Source: Rhizobacter sp.
Lineage (GTDB): Bacteria; Pseudomonadota; Gammaproteobacteria; Burkholderiales; Burkholderiaceae_C
Reading direction: 5' to 3'
Length of the DNA: 64,000 nt
Assembly (NCBI GenBank): GCA_025350965.1
Contig: JANXWV010000119.1
Span: 36,077 to 100,076 of the forward strand
Under the pieces are notes generated by a model that did no database searches, had not been told where the DNA came from, and saw only the letters and a program-made list of their open reading frames with translations. Each line of letters opens with the position of its first letter. Position 1 is the stretch's first letter. Positions 38,451 through 48,959 of this stretch are shown one piece after another. Made by a program: the position numbers and the translations under genes.

Positions 38451-40568
38451 TCAACTCGCGAGCTTGGACAGGTCGGCCACCCGATTCATCGCGGCGTGCA
38501 GCATGGCGAGCAAGCCGAGGCGGTTGGTGCGCAGCGCCGGGTCTTCGGCGTTGACCATCACGGTGTCGAAGAAGGCGTCGACCGGCGCCTTCAATGCGGC
38601 GAGCGTCTTGAGCGAGCCGGCGTAGTCGCCGCCTTCGTACTGCGCATCGGCCTGTGGGCCGAGCATCTTCAACGCGCTGGCCAGCGCCTGCTCGGCGGGC
38701 TCGTGCAGCAACTCGGCGGACACGTTGGCCACCATCGGGTCGCTACTCTTCTTCAGGATGTTGGTCACGCGCTTGTTCGCGGCCGCCAGCGAGGCGGCTT
38801 CGGGCAGGGCGGCGAAGGCACGCACTGCATCCATGCGCTGGCGCACGTCGGCCAGGTGCTGCGGCTTCAGCGACAGCACGGCGTCGACCTCTTGGGCGCT
38901 GAAGCCTTCGTCGCGCAGCGTCACGGCCAGGCGGTCGAGCACGAAGGCGCCGAGTTCGGCACGCGGGTCGTGCGACAGCAGGCCGGCGAACGTGGGCACG
39001 GCGATTTCGATCAGCTGGTTCAGGCCCAGGGGAAGGCGCTTTTCGACCAGCAGGCGGATCACGCCGAGCGCGTGGCGGCGCAGGGCGAACGGGTCCTTGT
39101 CGCCGGTGGGCAACTGGCCGATGCCGAACATGCCGACCAGGGTTTCGAGCTTGTCGGCCAAGGCCACCACCTCACCCACCGGGCCGCGCGGCAAGGCGTC
39201 GCCAGCGAAGCGCGGTTTGTAGTGGTCTTCGATGGCCCAGGCCACGTCGGCGGCGATGCCTTCGTGCTGTGCGTAGTAGCGGCCCATCGTGCCTTGAAGC
39301 TCAGGGAACTCGCCGACCATGTCGGACACGAGGTCGGCCTTCGCCAGGGTTGCAGCGTGGGCCGCCGAGGCCGCGAGCGCGTCCCCGCCGATGGCCGCTC
39401 CGATGTGGCGTGCAATCGCCGCCACGCGCACTGAGCGCGCACCCAGGCTCCCGAGCTTGCCGTGATAGACCACCTTGTCGAGCCCCGCCAGGCGCGACTC
39501 CAACGTGCGCTTGCGGTCCTGGTCGAAGAAGAACTTCGCATCCGCCAGCCGTGGTCGGACCACGCGCTCGTTGCCCTCGATCACGCGGCTCGCATCAGGC
39601 GGGGTGATGTTGCTGACGACGAGGAACTGGTTCGTGAGCGCGCCGGCGGCGTCGAGCAGCGGGAAGTACTTCTGGTTCGCCTTCATCGTGAGGATCAGGC
39701 ACTCTTGCGGCACGCTCAGGAACTCGGCCTCGAAGCGGCACAGCAGCACGTTGGGGCGCTCGACGAGTGCAGTGACTTCGTCGAGCAAGGCGTCGTCATG
39801 GATGGGCGTGAGGCGGGGGCCTGCCGTGGCGGCCACAGCGGCCAGCTGGCGCACGATCTCGGCGCGGCGCGCGGCGAAGCTGGCGATCACCGCGCCGTCT
39901 GCTTCGAGGCGCTGCGCGTACTCGTCGGCATGCGCGAGTTCGATGCGGTCAAGGCGCGCTTCGAACCGGTGGCCGTGCGTTATGCGGCCTGCGGTGAGAC
40001 CGAGCGCGTGCACCCGCACCACGTCGGCGCCGTAGAGTGCCACGAGGCCATGCGCAGGGCGAACAAAGTTCACGGTGGTCCAGCCATCGGCCAGTTGGTA
40101 CTGCATGACCTTCGGGATAGGCAGCTTGGCGATGGCCTGTTCGAGTGCCTTCTGCAAGCCCTCGGCGAGCGTGGCGCCCTTGACCCGGCTGTCGAGGAAA
40201 AGCGCCTCGGCCTTGCCGTCCATCTGGCGCTTGAGGTGCGGCACGGCTGATGCATCAGCGCCCACGCTGGCGAGCTTTTTCAGCAGCGCCGGCGTGGCCT
40301 GCCCGTCCGCGGTCAACCCGACGCTCACCGGCATTAGCTTGTTCGACTGCGCCTTGTCGGCCGCTTGCCTGCTCACGGCGCTCACGTGCGCTGCTAACCG
40401 CCGCGGTGACGCGTAGCCTTGTGAGTAGTTCCCAGGTTCCGCCAACCCACAGTGTTGAAGTTCGGCATGGAGCACGTTGGCGAACGCAATGCCCAAGAAC
40501 TGCAACACCTTCGGAGGCAGCTCTTCAACAAACAACTCGACAAGAAGATTTTGGGTCGTCATCGTCAT
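38451..40568 (-). CDS. glyS: Glycine--tRNA ligase beta subunit
   Basis: [16 protein letters not shown]; full-length GlyS architecture; next to glyQ. Confidence 0.96.
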   Translation of the reverse strand: MTMTTQNLLVELFVEELPPKVLQFLGIAFANVLHAELQHCGLAEPGNYSQGYASPRRLAAHVSAVSRQAADKAQSNKLMPVSVGLTADGQATPALLKKLASVGADASAVPHLKRQMDGKAEALFLDSRVKGATLAEGLQKALEQAIAKLPIPKVMQYQLADGWTTVNFVRPAHGLVALYGADVVRVHALGLTAGRITHGHRFEARLDRIELAHADEYAQRLEADGAVIASFAARRAEIVRQLAAVAATAGPRLTPIHDDALLDEVTALVERPNVLLCRFEAEFLSVPQECLILTMKANQKYFPLLDAAGALTNQFLVVSNITPPDASRVIEGNERVVRPRLADAKFFFDQDRKRTLESRLAGLDKVVYHGKLGSLGARSVRVAAIARHIGAAIGGDALAASAAHAATLAKADLVSDMVGEFPELQGTMGRYYAQHEGIAADVAWAIEDHYKPRFAGDALPRGPVGEVVALADKLETLVGMFGIGQLPTGDKDPFALRRHALGVIRLLVEKRLPLGLNQLIEIAVPTFAGLLSHDPRAELGAFVLDRLAVTLRDEGFSAQEVDAVLSLKPQHLADVRQRMDAVRAFAALPEAASLAAANKRVTNILKKSSDPMVANVSAELLHEPAEQALASALKMLGPQADAQYEGGDYAGSLKTLAALKAPVDAFFDTVMVNAEDPALRTNRLGLLAMLHAAMNRVADLSKLAS

Positions 40569-41482
40569 GCCGCCTTCTTCGCAATCTGCGCCGCAACTTC
40601 ATCGGCCCACGCCTTCGGCGCCATCGGGAAGCCGAGCCGCGCGCGGCTGTCGAGGTAGCTCTGCGCCACGGCCCGCGCAAGGTTGCGGATGCGGCCGATG
40701 TAGGCGGCCCGCTCGGTCACGCTGATGGCACCGCGCGCGTCGAGCAGGTTGAAGCTGTGGCCGGCCTTCAGCAACTGCTCGTAGGCCGGCAGCGCGAGCT
40801 GTTGTTCCATCAAATGCTTGGACTGCTTCTCGTGCGCAGTGAATGCAAGGAGCAGGAACTCCACGTCGCTGTGCTCGAAGTTGTAGGTGCTCTGCTCGAC
40901 CTCGTTCTGCTTGTAGACATCACCGTAGGTCAACCCTTGCGTCCACGTCAGGTCGTAGACGTTGTCCACGCCTTGCAGGTACATGGCCAGCCGCTCCAGG
41001 CCGTAGGTGATCTCGCCGGTGATGGGCTTGCAGTCGATGCCGCCGACCTGCTGGAAGTAGGTGAACTGCGTCACCTCCATGCCGTTCAGCCAAACCTCCC
41101 ACCCCAGGCCCCAGCAGCCGAGCGTGGGATTCTCCCAGTCGTCTTCGACGAAGCGGATGTCGTTCTGCTTCAGGTCGAAGCCCAACGAAGTGAGCGAGCC
41201 GAGGTAGAGCTCCAGGATGTTCGCCGGCGCGGGCTTCAACACCACCTGGTATTGGTAGTAGTGCTGCAGGCGGTTCGGGTTCTGGCCGTAGCGCCCGTCT
41301 TTCGGCCGGCGGCTCGGCTGCACGTATGCCGCCTTCCAGGGCTCGGGCCCGAGCGCGCGCAGGAAGGTGGCCGTGTGGCTGGTGCCCGCGCCCACTTCCA
41401 TGTCGTAGGGCTGGAGCAGCGCACAGCCCTGGCGGGCCCAGTAGTCCTGCAGCGTGAGGATGATTTGCTGGAAGCTGAGCAT
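40565..41482 (-). CDS. glyQ: Glycine--tRNA ligase alpha subunit
   Basis: [69 protein letters not shown]. Confidence 0.98.
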   Translation of the reverse strand: MLSFQQIILTLQDYWARQGCALLQPYDMEVGAGTSHTATFLRALGPEPWKAAYVQPSRRPKDGRYGQNPNRLQHYYQYQVVLKPAPANILELYLGSLTSLGFDLKQNDIRFVEDDWENPTLGCWGLGWEVWLNGMEVTQFTYFQQVGGIDCKPITGEITYGLERLAMYLQGVDNVYDLTWTQGLTYGDVYKQNEVEQSTYNFEHSDVEFLLLAFTAHEKQSKHLMEQQLALPAYEQLLKAGHSFNLLDARGAISVTERAAYIGRIRNLARAVAQSYLDSRARLGFPMAPKAWADEVAAQIAKKAA

Positions 41483-41561
41483 GGGCGGGTGGCAGGTGAG
41501 CGCCGAAGCGGGCGTGACAGGTTGTGCTGCGAATTTTAGGGGCGCGCCGGGGGCGGGGCCG

Positions 41562-43094
41562 TCAGCGCGTTGGCAAGCGGGGCCGCTTCACGGCGGCACA
41601 GGCCGCAACGATCACCATCGCGAGCACCAGCAGCGGCCACAAGCCGAAGCGCTGTGCCCACTGTGCGAACGGCGTCAGGCCGGTGCGGCCCTGCACGGTG
41701 GCGATGAGCACGCCCTGCGTGAACGGCGCGAGGCTCGCGTCAACCCGGCCGGTGTGGTCGATCGCGACCGTGGCGCCGGTGTTCGTGGCGCGCAGCATGG
41801 GGCGCTGGAACTCGAGGGTGCGCATGCGCGAGATCTGCAGGTGCTGGTGCACGGCGATGGTGTCGCCGAACCAGCCGATGTTGCTGATGTTGGCGAAGAT
41901 CGTGGGCGCCGCCTCGGTGCTGGTGAAGCGGGCTGCGAGCTCTTCGCCGAACAGGTCTTCGTAGCAAATGTTTGCGGCGATGCGCTCGCCTTTCACGTCG
42001 AACGGCGGCGCGCTGACAGACCCGCGGTTGAAGTCGCCCAGCGGAATGTTCATCAACTCGGTGAACCACCGGAAGCCGGTGGGAATGAACTCGCCGAACG
42101 GCACCAGGTGGTGCTTGTCGTAGCGGTAGAAGCCGCCGGGCAGCGTGGCTGTGGCGGTGCTGAGGCCGGCTGCCGAGTTCGTGTAGCCGTGCTCCTCGTC
42201 GCCCAGCGGCAGGCCGATCAACGCGGCGCGGCCGGGCTGGCGGAAGTGCTGCAGCAGCTCTTGCCAGTAGCCGGGGTCGAGCTGGCTCGGGAGCAGCGGG
42301 ATCACGGTCTCGGGCGCCAGCACGAGGTCGGCATCGGCCGCCAGCAGGTGTTCGCGCGCCCACGCCAGCGCCTTGGGCATCAGTTCCAGCGCGAACTTCT
42401 CGTCTTGCGCCACGTTGCCTTGCAGCAGCGCTACGCGCAAGGTGCCGCTCGGCTGCGTGAAGCTGCCGGGGCCGATCAGGGGCGTGGCCGCGAGCACGGC
42501 CAACACCGCCGCCAGCGCGATCGCACGCGAGCGCCGCGGCCGCGCCAGCACCGGCCACGCCGCGAGTGCTGCCACCATGAAGCCGATGCCATATGCGCCG
42601 ACCCACGGGGCGAATGCGGCGAGCGGCCCGTCCACTTGCGCGTAGCCGCTCGCGACCCACGGAAAGCCGGTGAAGATCACGCCGCGCGCCATTTCCGCCA
42701 GCAGCCAGAGCGCCGCGAAGAGCAGCGCGTCACGCCAGCCACAGCCACTGCGCCAACGCGCGAACAGCGCCATGCCGAGTGCCAGGTACAGCGCGAGGAA
42801 CGCGCTGAGCAGGGCAATGGCCAGCACCGTCAGCCATGCCGGCAGGCCACCGTAGTCGTGCATGCTGATGAAGAGCCACCAGGTGCCCGCACCGAACCAC
42901 GCCGTGCCGAATGCCAGGCCCAGCCCGCCGGCACGCCACACCCGTGCGCGCCGCACCCGCCACACGAGCAAGGCGATCACCACGATTTGCAGCGGCCACG
43001 CGAGCGGGCGAACGAACGCCAGGCTGTGCAGCGCGCCGAGCCCGAGCGCGAACGCCAGCTCCGCCGCGAGCGGCCAGCGGCGCTCCTCGCGCAT
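41562..43094 (-). CDS. lnt: Apolipoprotein N-acyltransferase
   Basis: Multi-TM plus nitrilase domain; [42 protein letters not shown]. Confidence 0.95.
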   Translation of the reverse strand: MREERRWPLAAELAFALGLGALHSLAFVRPLAWPLQIVVIALLVWRVRRARVWRAGGLGLAFGTAWFGAGTWWLFISMHDYGGLPAWLTVLAIALLSAFLALYLALGMALFARWRSGCGWRDALLFAALWLLAEMARGVIFTGFPWVASGYAQVDGPLAAFAPWVGAYGIGFMVAALAAWPVLARPRRSRAIALAAVLAVLAATPLIGPGSFTQPSGTLRVALLQGNVAQDEKFALELMPKALAWAREHLLAADADLVLAPETVIPLLPSQLDPGYWQELLQHFRQPGRAALIGLPLGDEEHGYTNSAAGLSTATATLPGGFYRYDKHHLVPFGEFIPTGFRWFTELMNIPLGDFNRGSVSAPPFDVKGERIAANICYEDLFGEELAARFTSTEAAPTIFANISNIGWFGDTIAVHQHLQISRMRTLEFQRPMLRATNTGATVAIDHTGRVDASLAPFTQGVLIATVQGRTGLTPFAQWAQRFGLWPLLVLAMVIVAACAAVKRPRLPTR

Positions 43095-43987
43095 CAGATG
43101 TCTTGGGCGCCGGCCACGAACTCGGGGGCGCGCGTGACCTTGAACCAGCGCACCGCCCCGCCGCGCGTGAGCATCACCGAGAACACCAGCGCACCGATGG
43201 TCACCGACTCGCCGCGCCGTGGCACGCGGCCCAGCTCGTGGGCGACGAGGCCGCCGATGCTGTCGAATTCATCGTGCGCGAACGCGGTGCCGAAGGTCTC
43301 GTTCACGGCCGTGATGTCCACATCGCCCGCGACGCGCTGGCTGCCATCAGCCAGGGTGTAGATGCCCGACTCGCCGTCCTTGTCGTCGAATTCGTCTTCG
43401 ATCTCGCCAACGATCTCTTCCAGAACGTCTTCGATGGTGATGAGCCCGGCCGTGCTGCCGAACTCATCGATCACGATGGCGAGGTGGTTGCGGTTCGAGC
43501 GGAAGTCTCTGAGCAACTCGTTCAAGCCCTTCGACTCCGGCACGAACACCGCCGGGCGCAGCAGCGTGCGCAGGTTCAGGTCGGGCGAGCGCTGCAGCTT
43601 GAGCAGGTCTTTGGCCATCAGGATGCCGATGACGTTCTCGCGCCGGCTCTCGTAGACCGGGAAGCGCGTGTGGCCGGTTGCGATGACGCTGTGCAACAGG
43701 TCGTCGTAAGCCGCGTCGATGTCGAGCTGGTCCATGCGGCCGGCGGGCACCATCACGTCGCCGGCCGTCATGTCGGCCATGCGGATCACGCCTTCGAGCA
43801 TCATGCGCGACTCGGGCGCGATCAGCTCGCGCTGCTCGGCGTCGGCCAGCGACTCCATCAACTCGTCGCGCGAGTCGGGGCCCGGAGAGACCAGCTCGAT
43901 CAGCTTCTGGAACAGCGTGCGCTTGTCGGCCGGCGCCGGGGGCTTGCCGCCACCGCGTTGAGGGCGGCCGGGGTGGGGGTCGGACAT
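43094..43987 (-). CDS. corC: HlyC/CorC family transporter (CBS-domain)
   Basis: MADMTAGDVMVPAGRMDQLD, HTRFPVYE, LAIVIDEFGSTAGLITIEDVLEEIVGEIEDEFD. Confidence 0.93.
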   Translation of the reverse strand: MSDPHPGRPQRGGGKPPAPADKRTLFQKLIELVSPGPDSRDELMESLADAEQRELIAPESRMMLEGVIRMADMTAGDVMVPAGRMDQLDIDAAYDDLLHSVIATGHTRFPVYESRRENVIGILMAKDLLKLQRSPDLNLRTLLRPAVFVPESKGLNELLRDFRSNRNHLAIVIDEFGSTAGLITIEDVLEEIVGEIEDEFDDKDGESGIYTLADGSQRVAGDVDITAVNETFGTAFAHDEFDSIGGLVAHELGRVPRRGESVTIGALVFSVMLTRGGAVRWFKVTRAPEFVAGAQDI

Positions 43988-44197
43988 CGCACGGGATGCG
44001 CGGCGGGGGCGGGCGCGGAGTTCAGTGGGAATCAAGCTTAACCGAAGCGCTGCGGGGCGCCGGCGCACCTGTGCACTGCGCGGCTTGACACATCTGCTAC
44101 CTTGAACGAGAGTCATCGACCCCCATTTGCGTGGGCTTGCCCGTGCGACACACCTCTACCGCACACCCCCGCGAACCCCTTCAAGGCAGCAACCCTC

Positions 44198-45253
44198 ATG
44201 GCACTGATCCCCGCCACCATCCTCACCGGCTTTCTCGGCTCCGGCAAGACCACGCTGCTCAAGCGCGTGCTGACCGAGGCCCACGGCCAGAAGATCGCCG
44301 TGATCGAGAACGAGTTCGGCGACGAGAACATCGACAACGAAATACTCGTGCAAGACAGCCGCGAGCAGATCATCCAGCTCAACAACGGCTGCGTGTGCTG
44401 CTCGATTCGCGAAGACCTGCGCACCACCTTGTCCGACCTGGCCGAGAAGAAGCGCAAGGGCGAGTTCGACTTCGACCGCGTCGTGATCGAGACCACCGGC
44501 CTCGCCGACCCCGGCCCGGTAGCGCAGACCTTCTTCATGGACGACGAAATCGCCGAAAGCTACCTGCTCGACTCGATCCTGACGCTGGTCGATGCGGTGC
44601 ACGGCGACCAGCAGCTGAACGACCGCCAGGAGGCACGGCGCCAGATCGGCTTTGCCGATCAGATCTTCATCAGCAAGACCGATCTCGCGAGTGCCGACAG
44701 CGTTGACGCGCTGATCCACCGAGTCAAGCACATGAACCCGCGCGCGCCGCTGACCAAGGTGAACTTCGGCGAGGTGCCGATCGCGTCGGTGTTCGACCTG
44801 AAGGGCTTCAACCTGAATGCCAAGCTCGATATCGACCCCGAGTTCCTGAACGCCGACCCGCACGCCGGCCACGACCACGGCAAACACGACGGCCACGAGG
44901 GGCACGACCACGCGCCCGGTGAACACTGCGACCACCCGCACCACCACGTGCACGACGACGACGTCAAGTCCTTCGTGTTCCGCTCCGACAAGGCCTTCAA
45001 CCCGGCCAAGCTCGAAGACTTCCTGGGGGCCATCGTCCAGGTCTACGGCCCGAAGATGCTGCGCTACAAGGGCGTTCTGAACATGAAGGGGAGCGACCGC
45101 AAGGTCATCTTCCAGGGCGTGCACCAGTTGATGGGCAGCGACCTGGGCCCGAAGTGGGCGCCAGGCGAGAAAAAGACCAGCAAGATGGTGTTCATCGGCC
45201 TGGACCTGCCGCGCGACGTGTTCCTGCAAGGGCTCGAAGGCTGCCTCGTCTGA
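44198..45253 (+). CDS. CobW/COG0523 GTPase, putative metal chaperone
   Basis: TGFLGSGKTTLLKRVL, GCVCCSIREDL (CXCC), His-rich HAGHDHGKHDGHEGHDHAPGEHCDHPHHHVH, CobW C-terminal domain. Confidence 0.94.
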   Translation: MALIPATILTGFLGSGKTTLLKRVLTEAHGQKIAVIENEFGDENIDNEILVQDSREQIIQLNNGCVCCSIREDLRTTLSDLAEKKRKGEFDFDRVVIETTGLADPGPVAQTFFMDDEIAESYLLDSILTLVDAVHGDQQLNDRQEARRQIGFADQIFISKTDLASADSVDALIHRVKHMNPRAPLTKVNFGEVPIASVFDLKGFNLNAKLDIDPEFLNADPHAGHDHGKHDGHEGHDHAPGEHCDHPHHHVHDDDVKSFVFRSDKAFNPAKLEDFLGAIVQVYGPKMLRYKGVLNMKGSDRKVIFQGVHQLMGSDLGPKWAPGEKKTSKMVFIGLDLPRDVFLQGLEGCLV

Positions 45254-45400
45254 CTGCCGGGGGCGGGGCCGGCAACGTGAAGTTTTCCCGGTTCAGGCCG
45301 GGCACAACGTGACTACAATCCGCGGCTGCCAAAACCGCGGCGCCAGCCTTGCGCCCCGCCCTGAAGCACAGGGTATAACCGCCGATGCGAGGAGACTCCT

Positions 45401-46441
45401 GTGAGCAAGACACCGGCAAAGAAAGCGCCCTTGACCCGACACAGCCCTGCAAAAACAGTGGCGAAGGCGGTGGTCAAGGTGGCCGCCAAGACCGCCCGAC
45501 CCGCCGCCAAGCCGGCGCCGAAGACCCCACTGAGACCGGTACCGAGGCCAGCTGCGCCCGCCCCCACCGCAAAGGGCGCCAAGCCCATCTCTCACGCCAA
45601 GCCTCACGCCCTACCCGCCGCATCCAAATCTGCCCCGGTCAAACCGGTGGCAGCCAAGCCTGCCCCTGTCAAGGCTGCTGCCGCACCTGCGCGCAGCAAG
45701 CCAGCGCCAGCACCCGCCCCGGAGCGCAAGCCCGTGGCCGTTGCGGCCAAGCCTGCCCCGACCATGAAACCTGCACCCGCGCCAGAACCCGTCCCCGTTG
45801 TCACCTCAGGCCCTGCCCCGCTGATCCCGCGCAAGTCCTCGCGCGGTGCGTCGAAGTACGCCGCCCCGGCGGTACAGGCACCGTTGCCGCCGCCCACGTC
45901 GCGCTTTGCCGACCGCTTTGCGCCGCCGCGCCCGCCGACGCGCCAGATGAAAAACCTGGAGCTCGACACCCCGCGCCACGAGCAGAAGTTCGACCCCAAG
46001 CTGGCCAACGCCTGGAAGACGAAGTCCGGGCGAGACCTGACCGAGCCCGAACTGCTGGCCATGCCCGAGGCCGAGTACATGAACGACAAGCAGCTGGAAT
46101 TCTTCCGCATGAAGCTGCAAACGTTGAAGGACGACTTGCTCAGCAACGCCGGTGAAACCACCGAACACCTGCGCGAAGACACCTCCATCGTGCCCGACCC
46201 GGCCGACCGCGCCACCATCGAGGAAGAGCACGCTCTGGAACTGCGCACGCGCGACCGCGAGCGCAAGCTGCTGAAGAAGATTTCCCAATCTCTGGTGCGC
46301 ATCGACGCCGGCGACTACGGCTTCTGTGACGAAACCGGCGAGCCGATCGGCCTCGGGCGTTTGATCGCGCGCCCCACCGCTACACTGTCGCTCGAAGCGC
46401 AGCAGCGGCGCGAACTCAAGCAGAAGATGTTCGGCGACTGA
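45401..46441 (+). CDS. dksA: DksA-family RNA polymerase-binding regulator with long Ala/Pro/Lys N-terminal extension
   Basis: C-terminal FFRMKLQTLKDDLLSNAGETTEHLRED...RIDAGDYGFCDETGEPIGLGRLIARPTATLSLEAQQRRELKQ; about 190 aa AKPAP-rich N-terminus. Confidence 0.9.
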   Translation: MSKTPAKKAPLTRHSPAKTVAKAVVKVAAKTARPAAKPAPKTPLRPVPRPAAPAPTAKGAKPISHAKPHALPAASKSAPVKPVAAKPAPVKAAAAPARSKPAPAPAPERKPVAVAAKPAPTMKPAPAPEPVPVVTSGPAPLIPRKSSRGASKYAAPAVQAPLPPPTSRFADRFAPPRPPTRQMKNLELDTPRHEQKFDPKLANAWKTKSGRDLTEPELLAMPEAEYMNDKQLEFFRMKLQTLKDDLLSNAGETTEHLREDTSIVPDPADRATIEEEHALELRTRDRERKLLKKISQSLVRIDAGDYGFCDETGEPIGLGRLIARPTATLSLEAQQRRELKQKMFGD

Positions 46442-46500
46442 CCGCGCGGCTGCCCGCAAACCCGCGCCCACGCGCCCGCCCAACCCGCGCCCTTCGCGAC

Positions 46501-48222
46501 ATGTCGGAACCCAAAGACACGACAAGCTTCTTCCGCAAGGTGGTCAAGTTCGTGGCCAACCCGACAACGGAGTGGGCGGAACTGGGCGTGCCGACCGAAG
46601 AGGCGCGCGAAACCGAGTACGCCAAAGGTGAACTCAAGGCCATGATCGAGCGCAAGCGGCGCAACGACTTCGTGCGCAAGCGCGAGTTCGACGTCCTGCG
46701 CAAGGTGCGCCGCGAGGGCCTGACAAGCGAACAGCTCGCTGCGCTGGGCGGCTCGTCGCGCATCGACGACTCCGAAGCCCGCATCGGCGACAGCGGCGCC
46801 CGCCCCGACAGCGGCGTCAAGGCCAAGATCGACGAGATCGAGCAGCAGATGGTGGGCGACAACGCCTATGGCAATGCGCAGCGGCGCACCCCCGAGTTCT
46901 ACAACGCGCCCACTGAGCCCGCAGCCATGGACATGTCGGCGGCGCGCAAGACACCGCCGGTGCTGCACGAAGGCGCACGCGTCGACGACCACACGCTCGA
47001 GCGCATGAGTCTCGCGCCGCCGCCGCCCGTATCGGCTGCGGTGATGGGCGCCGGCATGTCGCCGCTGAGCCCGATCAGCCCGATCAACCTCGACGCGGTG
47101 GCCAGCGACTTCTCGAACCCGTTTGCGGTCGAACTGAGCGACGTCGCCCACGATCCCGATCTCGACGAAGCCGTGATTGCGTTCGCCAATGCCGACTTCG
47201 AGCAGTGCGAGCAGGCGATAGCCACGCTCACCGGCACCAGCGGGCCGCGCGCGCAGCATGCAGAAACCTGGCTGGTGCTGTTCGACCTGTACCGCGCCAT
47301 CGGGCAGCAGCACAAGTTCGAGAGTCTCGCGCTCGACTACGCACAGCAGTTCGGTTGGTCTGCACCGCAGTGGTTTTCGATGCCCAAGCTCGTGGCCGAA
47401 GCGGCCACTGACGACCGGCCGCGCAGCGCGCGCATCGAAGGCCAGGTGGGCTGGGTGTGCCCGGAGTATGTGGACGCCGAGGCCGTTGCCAAGCTGGCGT
47501 CGCTGTCTCTGCAGATGCCGCTGCCGTGGGTATTCGACTGGAGCGCACTGCGCGGCATCGATGCCGAAGCCTGCGGCCGCCTGAGCGAGGTGTTCCGCAA
47601 CTGGATCGGCCAGAACCTCGACATGCGGTGGATCAGCGGTGAGCGCCTGTTCACGGTGCTGGTGGATGCCGCGCCAACCGGCGTGCGCGACGCCGACCCG
47701 GCGTACTGGCAGTTGCGCCTGGACGCGCTGCGCATGACGAACCGGCCCGACCAGTTCGACGAAGCCGCCATCGACTACTGCGTGACCTACGAAGTGTCGC
47801 CGCCGTCGTGGGAGCCGGCCCGCTGCCAGGTGCGCGTGAGCGGCTCGGGCCAGAGCACCACCTCGCCGCCGCTGTCGGTGGTGAGCGACGTGTCCACGAG
47901 CTTCCTCGAATCGCGCCTGACCGAAGACACGGGCGTGGTCAACGTGCGAACAGTCGAGTTGTCGGGCCAGCTCGTTGGCGACATCAGCGCCACGCTGAAG
48001 AAGATGGACGCCGAACTGGGCGAGGCCACGATCGTGAAGGTGTCGTGCGCGCGCCTGATCCGCGTCGACTTCATCGCCGCCGGCGACCTTCTGAACTGGG
48101 TGCTTGCACGGCGCGCCGAGAACCGCAGTGTGAGCTTCATCGAGGCGCACCGCCTGGTGGCGCTGTTCTTCGGCGCCATGGGCATCAACGAGCATGCCCG
48201 GGTCAGGGTGCGAACGGTGTAG
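46501..48222 (+). CDS. STAS-like domain-containing protein
   Basis: C-terminal VRTVELSGQLVGDISATLKKMDAELGEATIVKVSCARLIRVDFIAAGDLLNWVL resembles a STAS fold; upstream of hslVU. Confidence 0.7.
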   Translation: MSEPKDTTSFFRKVVKFVANPTTEWAELGVPTEEARETEYAKGELKAMIERKRRNDFVRKREFDVLRKVRREGLTSEQLAALGGSSRIDDSEARIGDSGARPDSGVKAKIDEIEQQMVGDNAYGNAQRRTPEFYNAPTEPAAMDMSAARKTPPVLHEGARVDDHTLERMSLAPPPPVSAAVMGAGMSPLSPISPINLDAVASDFSNPFAVELSDVAHDPDLDEAVIAFANADFEQCEQAIATLTGTSGPRAQHAETWLVLFDLYRAIGQQHKFESLALDYAQQFGWSAPQWFSMPKLVAEAATDDRPRSARIEGQVGWVCPEYVDAEAVAKLASLSLQMPLPWVFDWSALRGIDAEACGRLSEVFRNWIGQNLDMRWISGERLFTVLVDAAPTGVRDADPAYWQLRLDALRMTNRPDQFDEAAIDYCVTYEVSPPSWEPARCQVRVSGSGQSTTSPPLSVVSDVSTSFLESRLTEDTGVVNVRTVELSGQLVGDISATLKKMDAELGEATIVKVSCARLIRVDFIAAGDLLNWVLARRAENRSVSFIEAHRLVALFFGAMGINEHARVRVRTV

Positions 48223-48224
48223 AT

Positions 48225-48273
48225 GGTGCCCCCGGCTGCGAGTACGCAGCCACCCCCCGCGGGGGTCGGGCCG
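48225..48273. repeat. Palindromic repeat unit, copy 1
   Basis: GGTGCCCCCGGCTGCGAGTACGCAGCCACCCCCCGCGGGGGTCGGGCCG; two internal inverted repeats. Confidence 0.9.
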
Positions 48274-48315
48274 GCTTGGGGCGGCCCGGCGCTCGGCCCG
48301 TCGCGCCGATCAGAC

Positions 48316-48365
48316 GGTGCCCCCGGCTGCGAGTACGCAGCCAACCCCCCGCGGGGGTCGGGCCG
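48316..48365. repeat. Palindromic repeat unit, copy 2
   Basis: Same sequence as copy 1 with a single A insertion. Confidence 0.9.
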
Positions 48366-48419
48366 ATCAATCGGCACCTTGCCCCTTGACCTTGTCCGCT
48401 TCGGGCCAACCTTCTGCAC

Positions 48420-48956
48420 ATGGAAAACTATCACGGTACGACCATCCTGAGCGTGCGGCGAGGCAACGTCGTTGCGCTCGGCGGCGACGGTCAGGTGACG
48501 CTCGGCACGATCATCGTCAAGTCGTCGGCGCGCAAGGTGCGCAAGCTCTACCGCGAGCAGGTGCTGGCCGGCTTCGCAGGGGCCACGGCCGATGCATTCA
48601 CCTTGTTCGAACGCTTCGAAGCCAAGCTGGAAAAGCACCAGGGTCATCTCGTGCGGGCTGCCATCGACCTGACGAAGGACTGGCGCACCGACCGCGTGCT
48701 GCGCCGCCTGGAGGCGATGCTCGCGGTCGCCGACCGCGAGGCCTCGCTCATCATCACCGGAAACGGCGATGTGCTCGAGCCGGAGTACGGGATCGTCGCC
48801 ATCGGCTCCGGTGGCGCCTATGCGCAGGCGGCAGCGCGGGCGCTGCTGCTGAACAGCGAACTGGCGCCGAAAGACATCGTCAAGAAGTCGCTTGAGATCG
48901 CTGGCGAAATTTGCATCTACACCAACCAAAGTCACATCATCGAGACGCTGGACTGA
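48420..48956 (+). CDS. hslV: ATP-dependent protease subunit HslV
   Basis: [29 protein letters not shown]; full length. Confidence 0.97.
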   Translation: MENYHGTTILSVRRGNVVALGGDGQVTLGTIIVKSSARKVRKLYREQVLAGFAGATADAFTLFERFEAKLEKHQGHLVRAAIDLTKDWRTDRVLRRLEAMLAVADREASLIITGNGDVLEPEYGIVAIGSGGAYAQAAARALLLNSELAPKDIVKKSLEIAGEICIYTNQSHIIETLD

Positions 48957-48959
48957 CTG

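Noticed and set aside
41454-43361. 635-aa plus-strand ORF
   Set aside because: Antisense to lnt; His/Arg/Gln-rich artefact
44085-44113. TTGACA upstream of the COG0523 gene as a promoter
   Set aside because: Perfect -35-like hexamer but no acceptable -10 at 16-18 bp
45281-45320. Sigma70 promoter upstream of dksA (TACAAT at 45314-45319)
   Set aside because: Good -10 but no convincing -35 at proper spacing; left out of the feature list
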